From GCA-002282575 sp964606405 (GTDB taxonomy: Bacteria; Pseudomonadota; Gammaproteobacteria; Thiomicrospirales; Thiomicrospiraceae), in the NCBI GenBank assembly GCA_964606405.1, contig CAZSGH010000008.1:1-64000 (forward strand): a stretch of 64,000 bases of DNA. Direction: 5' to 3'. Numbering within the stretch: the stretch's first letter is position 1; the number at the start of each line of letters is the position of its first letter. The notes under the pieces were generated by a model, which was not told the origin of the DNA, searched no databases, and worked only from the letters and a program-made list of their open reading frames with translations. Positions 8,428 through 16,036 of this stretch are shown here, piece by piece. The position numbers and the translations under genes are program-made.

Positions 8428-9264
8428 ATGTCTATAACCATTGTATCTTTTAATATTAATAGCTTACGTGCAAGATTACATCAATTGCAAGCAGTTATTG
8501 ATCGTCATCAACCCGACTTAATTTTATTACAAGAAACAAAAGTACAAGATAGTGATTTTCCGTTAGCAGATATTCAAGCTTTGGGTTACGACGTGGTTTT
8601 TTATGGTCAAAAAACACATTATGGTGTAGCAACCTTGTCTAAATTACCCTTGGTATTCAGTCAAAAAGGTTATCCTTGGGATGATGAGAATGCGCAGCGT
8701 CGCTTTATTCATACCCGCTACCAATTAGCTAATGGAAAACAACTTGATGTCATGAATGGCTATTTTCCACAAGGTGAAGAGCGCGATCATCCTCTTAAAT
8801 TTCCGTATAAACAACGTTTTTATGATGAGTTGAACCGTTATATTGCCACAATTCCTAACGATAATTTAGCGATTATGGGGGGTGATTTTAATATCTCTCA
8901 TACTGATACCGATATTGGTATTGGCGATGTTAATGCGAAGCGTTGGTTGCGAACAGGTAAATGCTCATTTTTACCCGAAGAGCGTGACTGGATGCAAAGC
9001 TTATTAGCCTGGGGATGGACAGATACCTATCGTCAGCAACACCCTACCCCCGCCATCGAAGATAGACTCTATTCGTGGTTTGATTACCGTTCACGCGGTT
9101 TTGAAGATGAGCCTAAGCGTGGACTGCGCATCGATTTATTGTTAGCTTCAGCGCCATTACAAGAGGTCTTAGTGGCAACAGGAATTGACTACGATACGCG
9201 TGCGATGGAAAAACCGTCCGATCATGCCCCTGTTTGGGCATCTTTTAATATTGAGAAAATCTAA
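8428..9264 (+). CDS. xthA: Exodeoxyribonuclease III / AP endonuclease
   Basis: This 278-residue enzyme of the exonuclease-endonuclease-phosphatase fold cuts abasic sites and degrades one strand of duplex DNA in base excision repair. The Mg-binding and catalytic motifs are SFNINSLRAR, LLQETKVQD, the GGDFNISHTDTD loop, RIDLLLAS and the terminal SDHAPVW. Length is close to E. coli Xth (268). The TAA stop (9262-9264) lies inside the CTAAAAAC end of repeat copy B, so the last residues and the stop appear to come from the inserted element. Confidence 0.93.
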   Translation: MSITIVSFNINSLRARLHQLQAVIDRHQPDLILLQETKVQDSDFPLADIQALGYDVVFYGQKTHYGVATLSKLPLVFSQKGYPWDDENAQRRFIHTRYQLANGKQLDVMNGYFPQGEERDHPLKFPYKQRFYDELNRYIATIPNDNLAIMGGDFNISHTDTDIGIGDVNAKRWLRTGKCSFLPEERDWMQSLLAWGWTDTYRQQHPTPAIEDRLYSWFDYRSRGFEDEPKRGLRIDLLLASAPLQEVLVATGIDYDTRAMEKPSDHAPVWASFNIEKI

Positions 9265-9399
9265 AAACCTCGCTTTGCTTTTTTTTAGATTTTCCCAGTT
9301 TGTTTTTTTTGCTGAAGGAAGGGAATTAATTCATGGGTTACATGCTATTTTCAACAATACCTTCCTCCAGACCTCCTACCCGTTGAGGTTTTTAAGTTT
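9252..9399 (+). repeat. 150-bp intergenic repeat, copy B
   Basis: Near-complete forward copy between xthA and the reductase gene, with the first hairpin CTAAAAAC...TTTTTAG, the AGGAAGG / CCTTCCT hairpin with the loop TGGGTTACATG, and the CCTCCTACCCGTTGAGG right arm. The GGG/CCC termini have decayed. It supplies the xthA stop, and its GAGG (9385-9388) is the nearest Shine-Dalgarno-like sequence to the next ATG at 9401. Confidence 0.8.
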
Positions 9400-9400
9400 T

Positions 9401-10078
9401 ATGTCTCATATTGAGTTACCCTTGTTTTCTTGTCAGCTCGTTCATCAAACGGCTTTGGTTGACAATATCATTGAATTGTCTTTAAGCCGTCCAGAAGGCT
9501 TTAATTGGCAAGTTGGTGATTATTTATGGTTAGGTTCAGATCAAACGGATTTTAAACCATTTTCAATTGCTAATTTACCAACTGATTCGGTGATTAAGCT
9601 TCAAGTTGCCATTGTTCCTGCTATGGCACAGTGGTTAAGTCACTGTCTTGCTCAAAATCCGTTACAGATTAAAGGATCAGTAAGTCAATATCATTGGGTT
9701 GAACATCAGCAATCGATGATACTGTTAGCAGGCGGTACGGGAATTACGCCCTTATTGGCTTTATTGCAAGGGCATCAACAAGAATTGATGCAGCAATCAG
9801 TAACCCTGTATTGGGGCGTTCGTCGTAGTGAACATTTGTTTGCGCAAGTTGCGTTAGATGCTTTATCCGCCCATTATCCCAACTTTAGATGGCAGGCTGT
9901 TGTATCAGATTTTGATGATAATTGGACGGGTTTAACAGGATTGCTACCTGATGTATTAGCACAGCAATCAATCGATTTAACCAATCATCATATATTGATT
10001 TGTGGACCTTGGCCAATGGTAACAGCCCTAAAAAGCTTGGTATTGTCATTGGGTGCAAAAGCCGAAAATATTCAGTAA
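9401..10078 (+). CDS. Ferredoxin-reductase-like FAD/NAD(P)H oxidoreductase (Fre-like)
   Basis: This 225-residue protein has the two-domain ferredoxin-NADP reductase fold: an N-terminal flavin-binding barrel with FKPFSIANLP (RxYS-like) and an NAD(P)-binding domain with LLAGGTGITPLLALLQ, YWGVRRSEHLF and the terminal ICGPWPMV. It resembles stand-alone flavin reductases (Fre/LuxG) rather than a multi-domain reductase, since no 2Fe-2S domain is present. I start it at ATG 9401; an extension upstream would translate the repeat and xthA. The physiological electron acceptor is not evident. Confidence 0.82.
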   Translation: MSHIELPLFSCQLVHQTALVDNIIELSLSRPEGFNWQVGDYLWLGSDQTDFKPFSIANLPTDSVIKLQVAIVPAMAQWLSHCLAQNPLQIKGSVSQYHWVEHQQSMILLAGGTGITPLLALLQGHQQELMQQSVTLYWGVRRSEHLFAQVALDALSAHYPNFRWQAVVSDFDDNWTGLTGLLPDVLAQQSIDLTNHHILICGPWPMVTALKSLVLSLGAKAENIQ

Positions 10079-10090
10079 AAGGAATCAGTC

Positions 10091-10300
10091 ATGGAAGTCA
10101 TTTATGGATTAATTCCAACCGTCATCTTTGTTGGTGGATCGGTTGTCATTGCGATTATTTGGGCAGCTAAGCGTGGTCAGTTCGATGATTTGGATGGTGC
10201 TGGTAGTCGCATTTTAATGGACGATGATGAAAAGCCATTTGCTATGCCTACTTATCAGCAATCAGCTGAAAAAGAAGAAGAAAACAAAAAGACGACATAG
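10091..10300 (+). CDS. ccoS: cbb3-type cytochrome oxidase assembly protein CcoS
   Basis: This 69-residue single-span membrane protein has an N-terminal helix (about residues 4-26) followed by the CcoS signature WAAKRGQFDDLDGAGSRIL and an acidic, Lys-rich tail. CcoS is needed to put cofactors into cbb3 cytochrome c oxidase. The oxidase genes ccoNOQP and the copper pump ccoI are not nearby, so it is separated from its usual cluster. It follows the reductase after 12 bases and ends at a strong terminator. Confidence 0.9.
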   Translation: MEVIYGLIPTVIFVGGSVVIAIIWAAKRGQFDDLDGAGSRILMDDDEKPFAMPTYQQSAEKEEENKKTT

Positions 10301-10319
10301 TTTCAGAAAGTGTACGAAC

Positions 10320-10350
10320 AAAAAAATGGCTGCAATTGCAGCCATTTTTT
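10320..10350. terminator. Strong bidirectional terminator after ccoS
   Basis: An 18-bp perfect palindrome (TGGCTGCA / TGCAGCCA) at 10327-10344 is flanked by A-runs on the left and T-runs on the right, so it should terminate transcription from either side. Confidence 0.9.
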
Positions 10351-10391
10351 ATAAGGAACATCTAAGGAGCGCTTCAAAAAGCCTACTTTTT

Positions 10392-10457
10392 GTCATCCTC
10401 GCGCATGCGGGGATCGATAAAATCAATAAGATAGATTCCCACTTTCGCGGGAATGAC
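10392..10457. repeat. Two-hairpin 'GTCATCC...GGATGAC' type repeat, copy 1
   Basis: Two adjacent hairpins, CCTCGCGCATGCGGGG and ATTCCCACTTTCGCGGGAAT, lie inside terminal GTCAT / ATGAC. The same pair appears in inverted order at 49038-49101. It resembles the widespread bacterial ATTCCCGC...GCGGGAAT class of small palindromic repeats. Confidence 0.8.
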
Positions 10458-10473
10458 GGGTTTTTGAGGTTAT

Positions 10474-10917
10474 TTATAGATTATTAAACGTCTTACTGTC
10501 CATTTTTAACCCTTTTTCGCCCGATTCATCTCCCCAAATACTAACTTTGACGGAAGCAACATTACCTTTCATTAAATAATGGTCAATTAAGTCTCGTGCA
10601 CGTGGAGGAGAATTTTTATTAACGTAGTTATTTAAATTACGTAATACGCAAGGATTACTTGGATCAGAAGCAGCAGGTCGTAATACACTCTCTCCTTTCA
10701 TGCTAAAACCATCTTTGCTTTCGAGCACAATTTCATGATGGTAAGCTCCCGTTAACGGCTGATCAAAACAGATTTTAACCATCCGTCTAAAATCTGGAGA
10801 TCCTGTATCTGTACTCACCATTTCAACAGACATAATTTTTACTTTAGCTTGTTCGCCACAACCCGTCATTATTAAGGTCGACAGTGAAAGTACACAAGTA
10901 ATGAGCCATACACGCAT
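10474..10917 (-). CDS. Lipoprotein of unknown function
   Basis: This 147-residue protein has an N-terminal signal ending in the lipobox MTGC, so Cys20 would be lipidated. Two further cysteines lie at FVKICFD-like and NPCVLRN positions, and the mature part is a mixed beta-rich sequence with no recognised domain. It is transcribed toward ccoS, convergent with it, and shares their terminator region. Its 5' side is separated from the Tim44-domain gene by about 100 bases, and both run on the minus strand. The function is unknown. Confidence 0.7.
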   Translation of the reverse strand: MRVWLITCVLSLSTLIMTGCGEQAKVKIMSVEMVSTDTGSPDFRRMVKICFDQPLTGAYHHEIVLESKDGFSMKGESVLRPAASDPSNPCVLRNLNNYVNKNSPPRARDLIDHYLMKGNVASVKVSIWGDESGEKGLKMDSKTFNNL

Positions 10918-11022
10918 GTCTTATCTCCCCAACTGTTAGTAACGAAAAGAACTCAGCAAATAAAATGCCAATGGCTAGAGAATATTTGAAAATAGGCGTA
11001 AGCCATATTTTTCAAACCTTTC

Positions 11023-11934
11023 CTAGTTATCTTGTTGAATACCTGCTAATTTCCATTCCCCATCTGCTTCACCCTGTCGAATTAAGTGCCAGTACTCGCT
11101 AAAAGCGTGTGGGAAAGCGCCTTCTTTTTCAGATAAATAGCCATTGAAACGTACCGTTAATACCCATTGTCCAGCCTCTTGAGTCCATTCAACTACCTGA
11201 GCAAACACTTCATCTACTTTAGTAACGTTATTGTCCGCTTGCTGTTCACGTTGATCACGTAATTCCGCAAGTAACTCAGGGGTGACAATAGAACCGAGCA
11301 TAACATAGTCTTTTTTATCCCATGCGGCCTGTAACTGTACAAACCAGTTTTTAGCTTGAGTCGTAAATGTTGATTCATTGAACCAAGTAGGTGCCTGTGT
11401 TGATGAAAATGACGTGCTCTGGGTTGGTGTCATTGCTAATTCGCCAACACGACTCCCAATAGATACCTCACGAGCGGTGTGCGTTGATGAATGATCTGCT
11501 GGCATATAGTTGCTTGGACTTGCCGTTGCAGGCAGGGGTTGCGCAGTCGCAGTCGCTGCACGACGGCGTAAAAACATAAAGATACCCACACCAATTAACA
11601 GTATTAAGAGGATATCCATTGGACTAATGCCATCGAATGCACCGCCCATAAAGGCAGCTGCCAATAAACCACCAGCCGCTAAGCCCATCAATGGTCCCAT
11701 CCAAGAAGACTTGCTTGCAGCACCCGCTGCAGTCGTTGTAGCACCTGCTGCCGCTGGTGCAGCAGCACTATTGCCCGCTGCAGGGCTAGATGGCGTTTTA
11801 CTGGCAGGCGTAACACTACGTTGCATACCACTGTCGCTACCACTACCCATACGTTTAGCGAAAGCTTCTGTACTGATAAAGGTTGTTGCCAATACAGCGG
11901 ATAGCAGTAGGGTTGTCAGTATTTTTTTCATCAT
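11023..11934 (-). CDS. Tim44-like domain membrane protein
   Basis: This 303-residue protein has a signal peptide, a low-complexity Ala/Ser/Thr-rich linker (about residues 40-78), two closely spaced hydrophobic helices (about 80-121) rich in Gly and Met, and a C-terminal Tim44-like domain (about 180-300). The latter has NWFVQLQAAWDKKDY, TPELLAELR and EYWHLIR typical of the bacterial version. Bacterial homologues are membrane proteins of uncertain role, perhaps in binding envelope proteins. The start is preceded by AGAGG at eight bases, within a TTTTTAGAGG string that is identical to the 3' end of the 150-bp repeat. Confidence 0.82.
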   Translation of the reverse strand: MMKKILTTLLLSAVLATTFISTEAFAKRMGSGSDSGMQRSVTPASKTPSSPAAGNSAAAPAAAGATTTAAGAASKSSWMGPLMGLAAGGLLAAAFMGGAFDGISPMDILLILLIGVGIFMFLRRRAATATAQPLPATASPSNYMPADHSSTHTAREVSIGSRVGELAMTPTQSTSFSSTQAPTWFNESTFTTQAKNWFVQLQAAWDKKDYVMLGSIVTPELLAELRDQREQQADNNVTKVDEVFAQVVEWTQEAGQWVLTVRFNGYLSEKEGAFPHAFSEYWHLIRQGEADGEWKLAGIQQDN

Positions 11935-11961
11935 TGAGCATGCCTCTAAAAATTAAAAGGG

Positions 11962-12543
11962 TTAGTTATTCTTAACGGTACGTGAAATAGTGTAATCACG
12001 ACCTTGTTTTACTTTTTCGTAGTTACCAAACGATTCATTAAAGGTACGTTTCATGTAGTCGCGCAAGCCATTAATCGTGACAACCACAAATTGTCCACCT
12101 GGTTCGAGGTGCTGTTTAATATCGTGCAAGAAAATACTGAGCATCTCTTTACCGACCTTGGCAGGAATATTGGATACGACTGTGGTAAATTTTTTATCTT
12201 TTGGAATCTGGGCCAGTCCGTTCGATAACATGGCTTGTGCATTTCCTAAGCGGTTCAGCTCAATATTACGACGCGCGTAGTCTACTGCAACAAAATCTTT
12301 ATCGACCATCAGAACACTGCCATTTTTAGCTTCTTTTGCCAAGGTAATGCCAATCGGACCATAACCGCAGCCTAAATCTAATATATGGTCATTTTCTGTA
12401 ATATCAATATATTTGAGTAATAAATCGGTACCAGAGTCAATTTCTCGTGGTGAAAACAAGCCCCATGTACTGCTAAATTTCATGGGATGTGCGCGTAATT
12501 CGGTTTCAAAGACAATGTCTTGTTTTAATGCATCGATGTTCAT
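11962..12543 (-). CDS. Class I SAM-dependent methyltransferase, RsmC-like
   Basis: This 193-residue protein is a Rossmann methyltransferase with motif I DLGCGYGPIGITLAK, an acidic motif II around VDKDFVAVDYARRN and a motif IV SNIPAK. The fold and the LFSPREIDSGTDLLL segment just before motif I resemble RsmC/RlmG-type 16S or 23S rRNA guanine N2-methyltransferases and the short YbxB group. However, the usual NPPF tetrapeptide is NIPA, so target and base are uncertain. It precedes the Tim44-domain gene by 27 bases and is divergent from rep. Confidence 0.78.
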   Translation of the reverse strand: MNIDALKQDIVFETELRAHPMKFSSTWGLFSPREIDSGTDLLLKYIDITENDHILDLGCGYGPIGITLAKEAKNGSVLMVDKDFVAVDYARRNIELNRLGNAQAMLSNGLAQIPKDKKFTTVVSNIPAKVGKEMLSIFLHDIKQHLEPGGQFVVVTINGLRDYMKRTFNESFGNYEKVKQGRDYTISRTVKNN

Positions 12544-12606
12544 AGTTGCCTATTCGTGTTATTTTGCATAACATGATGCCCCTTTCTATCGATTTGGTCA
12601 ATTCCT

Positions 12607-14604
12607 GTGCAACTTAATCCAGCGCAATTACAAGCGGTTCATCTCACGCAAGGTCAAGTATTGGTATTGGCAGGGGCTGGTTCGGGTAAAACACGGGTGA
12701 TTACCGAAAAAATTGCCTACTTAATCGAAAAAGAAGGGCACAACCCCAAAGGTATCTATGCCGTTACCTTTACCAACAAAGCTGCCAAAGAAATGCAGCA
12801 TCGCTTGAGTCAGCGACTAGGTGAAGCAGGGAGGGGGGTTCAGGTATCGACTTTCCACACACTTGGGTTGGATATTTGCCGACGTGAATACAAAGCCTTG
12901 GGCATACGTCATAGTTTTTCGTTGTTCGATGATGCTGATACCATGCAATTATTACGTGAGCTAAGTCGTGATGATGAAGTGGACTCTGACCGACTTAAAA
13001 CGGCACGTCACGCCATTTCCTTAGCGAAAAACAGGCTACAGTCGCCACAGTTTTTGCTCGAAACAGCCAGTAATGATGATGAAGCTTTTATTGCCAGATT
13101 ATATGCCGCCTACCAAGAAAGTTTGCAGGCTTATTCAGCACTCGATTTTGATGATTTGATTGCTCGAGTGGTGTGGTTATTTCAACAGAACCCCGATATT
13201 CACGAAAAATGGCGGCATAAGGTGCGTTATTTATTAGTCGATGAGTATCAAGACACCAACCCCGTACAATTTGCTCTCATGAAGCTCTTAGCGGGCACAC
13301 AAGGGCATTTTACTTGTGTCGGCGACGATGACCAGTCGATTTATGCGTGGCGTGGTGCAGCGCCCGAAATTCTCAGTCAGCTACAAAGTGATTATCCTGC
13401 GCTAACCTTAGTCAAACTCGAACAAAACTATCGTTCTAGCGCGCGTATTTTGCAAGCAGCTAACCAACTCATCACCAATAACCCGCATTTATTTATCAAA
13501 ACGCTATGGTGCGACCGTGGGCTAGGGGACAAGGTGCGCATTTTAGCCTGCCCCGATGAAACCACCGAAGCCGAACGGATTGTTAGTGAGTTACTGGTAC
13601 ATAAAATCAAAAACCAAACGCATTGGCGTGATTACGCCATTTTGTACCGTAGCAACCATCAAGCGCGATTGGTTGAGCGTGCCTTGCGCGAGCAAGAAAT
13701 TCCCTACAGTATTTCGGGCGGGCAGTCATTTTTTGACCGTATCGAAATCAAAGATGTATTGGCTTATTTGCGCTTATTAGATAATCCAGACGATGACGCT
13801 GCTTTCTTGCGTATTGCCAATACCCCTAAGCGCGATTTGGGACCACAGACGCTCTCGAAACTATCCGACTACGCCAAGGGTAGGGGTGTGAGTTTGCTCG
13901 CCGCCTGTAGCGAGTTTGGCTTGACGCAAGTGATGCCAGAACGCGCCATGATCCAACTTATTCGGTTTGCCGAGTTTTTAGACCGTTGGCGACCCGAATT
14001 CGGTGGTATGGAGTTACCCAATCAGCTAATGCAATTCTTAACTGATTTACAGTACGAAGTCTGGCTGATGGAATGTGCTGAAAACCCTAAAAAAGCCGTG
14101 CGTCAGTGGGAAGCCGTTCTTGATTTGCTGAAATGGATTGGCAGACTAGTCGAAAAGCACGATGGTGCATGGGATTTATCCGAAATTGTGCGTCATTTAA
14201 CGCTGATGAATACGCTTGAACGCCAAGCTGAAGAAAAAGAAAAGGATGAAGCCTCGCTGATGACCCTGCACGCAGCTAAAGGATTAGAATTCGGACATGT
14301 TTTTTTGATGGGCATGGAGGAGGGCATATTACCGCATCAAAACAGCATTGATTCGGGTGATGTCGAAGAAGAACGTCGTTTGGCTTATGTTGGCATTACG
14401 CGTGCCGAGCGCTCTTTAACGATTAGCTATGCCCGCACCCGAAAACGCTATGGTGAGCAAAGCAGTACCACGCCCAGTCGCTTTTTAGACGAGCTACCGC
14501 TCGATGATATTTATTGGGAAGGCAAAGATGAAGAAGCCGACACCGAGGTGAAGGCACAGACGGCAGCTAATCACTTAGCTGCCATGCGGGCAATGCTGGG
14601 CTAA
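12607..14604 (+). CDS. rep: ATP-dependent DNA helicase Rep
   Basis: This 665-residue superfamily 1 helicase unwinds DNA 3' to 5' and clears proteins ahead of the replisome. Visible motifs are Q-motif LNPAQLQAV, Walker A AGAGSGKTRV, Ia TFTNKAAKEM, II DEYQDTN, III GDDDQSIYAWRGA, IV EQNYRSS, V LMTLHAAKGLEF and VI VGITRAERSL. The N-terminus and length match Rep (E. coli 673) rather than UvrD, which is separately present at 51864-54053. The start is GTG at 12607 without a strong Shine-Dalgarno. An inverted-repeat element follows the stop. Confidence 0.93.
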   Translation: MQLNPAQLQAVHLTQGQVLVLAGAGSGKTRVITEKIAYLIEKEGHNPKGIYAVTFTNKAAKEMQHRLSQRLGEAGRGVQVSTFHTLGLDICRREYKALGIRHSFSLFDDADTMQLLRELSRDDEVDSDRLKTARHAISLAKNRLQSPQFLLETASNDDEAFIARLYAAYQESLQAYSALDFDDLIARVVWLFQQNPDIHEKWRHKVRYLLVDEYQDTNPVQFALMKLLAGTQGHFTCVGDDDQSIYAWRGAAPEILSQLQSDYPALTLVKLEQNYRSSARILQAANQLITNNPHLFIKTLWCDRGLGDKVRILACPDETTEAERIVSELLVHKIKNQTHWRDYAILYRSNHQARLVERALREQEIPYSISGGQSFFDRIEIKDVLAYLRLLDNPDDDAAFLRIANTPKRDLGPQTLSKLSDYAKGRGVSLLAACSEFGLTQVMPERAMIQLIRFAEFLDRWRPEFGGMELPNQLMQFLTDLQYEVWLMECAENPKKAVRQWEAVLDLLKWIGRLVEKHDGAWDLSEIVRHLTLMNTLERQAEEKEKDEASLMTLHAAKGLEFGHVFLMGMEEGILPHQNSIDSGDVEEERRLAYVGITRAERSLTISYARTRKRYGEQSSTTPSRFLDELPLDDIYWEGKDEEADTEVKAQTAANHLAAMRAMLG

Positions 14605-14724
14605 AATGCACTAAAACCGCGCTGACTTTGTTGGCGAGCAATCTAAAAATACTCAGTTACTGATGTAACCTCCGTTTTTTATCTTGCTCTTCGCCTCGTC
14701 ATCATCGGTTTTAATTGCATTTTA
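14602..14724. repeat. Inverted-repeat element between rep and the TerC gene
   Basis: Ends TAAAATGCACTAAAACCG (14602-14619) and CGGTTTTAATTGCATTTTA (14706-14724) are near-perfect inverted repeats around an 86-bp centre. The centre contains an internal CAGTTAC/GTAAC dyad and then CTC-rich sequence. The layout (CGG-end, CTCAGT...dyad...CTCC, terminal inverted repeat) resembles the element at 59965-60089. Its left end overlaps the rep stop, and it could serve as a bidirectional terminator between convergent genes. Confidence 0.6.
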
Positions 14725-14734
14725 TGGGGTAGGT

Positions 14735-15775
14735 TCACTCCGCTGCCAACGCCGCTTGTTTATTCCAACGAATCGATGACCACATACCTGCTGAAATAAA
14801 GACAATACCAATCAACCCCGTAATGAGTTCGGGTACTTCGGTATGCATCGAAATAAACATAATGGTAGCCAATGCACCGATGGCATAATGCGCACCATGA
14901 TCGAGATAACGATATTCGTTTAGCACGCCGTGATTAACCAATGAGATGGTAATCGAGCGCACAAACAAAGCCCCAACACCCAAACCAAGCATAATGATCA
15001 CTACGTCTTTGGTGATAGCAAAAGCACCAATGACGCCATCAAAACTAAACGATGCATCCAGTACTTCTAAATATAAGAACGACGCTAACCCCGTGCGTGC
15101 TGCCGTACCAACCACATCAATGCCTGTTTCCATATTGGCTTCCATCAATTTATTGATCGATTCCAATAGAACAAAGGTAATAACACCTGCGATGCCAGAA
15201 ATAAGCGCGCCCGCTTGTTGTTCGGTCGGTAAAAAACTTACGCTGGTCAATAACAATCCGAGTGCAAAGATGATTTCAAGTGATTCTAATTGTCCCATTT
15301 TCGACAACCATGCCTCACCTTTTCCGAGCCAATGCGCTTCTTTTTCATCATCGAAGATAAACCCTAAGAAAACCATCAGCAAGAAAATACCACCAAAAGC
15401 AGCAACTTGAACGTGAGAGGATTCGAGATGATGAGCATAGGTTTCACTATCATAAAGTGCCATCTGTGCCACATCCCACATGCTCAAACCAGCAATTAGG
15501 GCAACAATAACCAATGGGAACAAGACACGCATACCAAAGACAGCGATTAACATACCCCAAGTTAAAAATCGTTGTTGCCAAATGGGTTCCATTTTTTGCA
15601 AAATTTTAGCGTTCACGACCGCATTATCAAACGATAAACTTACTTCTAATACCATTAAAATAGCTGCTGCGACCAAGCCTTCTAATCCAGCCCATGCCCA
15701 TGCCAAGTAAAGTGCGATCAGCATAAAGCCAATTGACCAACGGAATTCTTTCAGTAATCTCACAGTTACACCCAC
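14735..15775 (-). CDS. TerC/DUF475 family integral membrane protein
   Basis: This 346-residue protein has about nine transmembrane helices. The paired acidic membrane motifs EVSLSFDNAVVNAKIL (about residues 43-58) and DASFSFDGVIGAFAIT (about 240-255) are the TerC hallmark and probably bind metal. Family members are linked to tellurite resistance or to manganese export coupled to exoenzyme metalation; the DUF475 branch is uncharacterised. It is convergent with rep. A copy of the 150-bp repeat lies directly upstream of its start codon, in what would be its promoter region. Confidence 0.85.
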   Translation of the reverse strand: MGVTVRLLKEFRWSIGFMLIALYLAWAWAGLEGLVAAAILMVLEVSLSFDNAVVNAKILQKMEPIWQQRFLTWGMLIAVFGMRVLFPLVIVALIAGLSMWDVAQMALYDSETYAHHLESSHVQVAAFGGIFLLMVFLGFIFDDEKEAHWLGKGEAWLSKMGQLESLEIIFALGLLLTSVSFLPTEQQAGALISGIAGVITFVLLESINKLMEANMETGIDVVGTAARTGLASFLYLEVLDASFSFDGVIGAFAITKDVVIIMLGLGVGALFVRSITISLVNHGVLNEYRYLDHGAHYAIGALATIMFISMHTEVPELITGLIGIVFISAGMWSSIRWNKQAALAAE

Positions 15776-15797
15776 TGAGTTTTATAATATTATGATG

Positions 15798-15944
15798 AAA
15801 AATATCTAAAAACGACGCTTAGCTTGTTTTTAGCATTCTCCAAGTTTTTTTGTTGGGTAAAGGAATAAGTCAATAGGTTACATCTTTGTTTCTGCAATTC
15901 CTTCCCCCATACCCCCTTAACCCATTTGGATTATTAGAGGAATT
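15798..15944 (+). repeat. 150-bp intergenic repeat, copy C
   Basis: Diverged copy with the first hairpin CTAAAAAC...GTTTTTAG, a centre with GGTTACAT, the CCTTCCCCCAT arm and a right end TTATTAGAGG. The termini lack GGG/CCC. It lies between two minus-strand genes, so relative to transcription it is reversed. Confidence 0.75.
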
Positions 15945-16036
15945 TAGGATGCAAGTAACATAACTTGCACCACTACTTTTTCTTGTTAGAACTTAATGTT
16001 CAGTATAGCTTTTCATTTTCTCATAAAACAAATTTA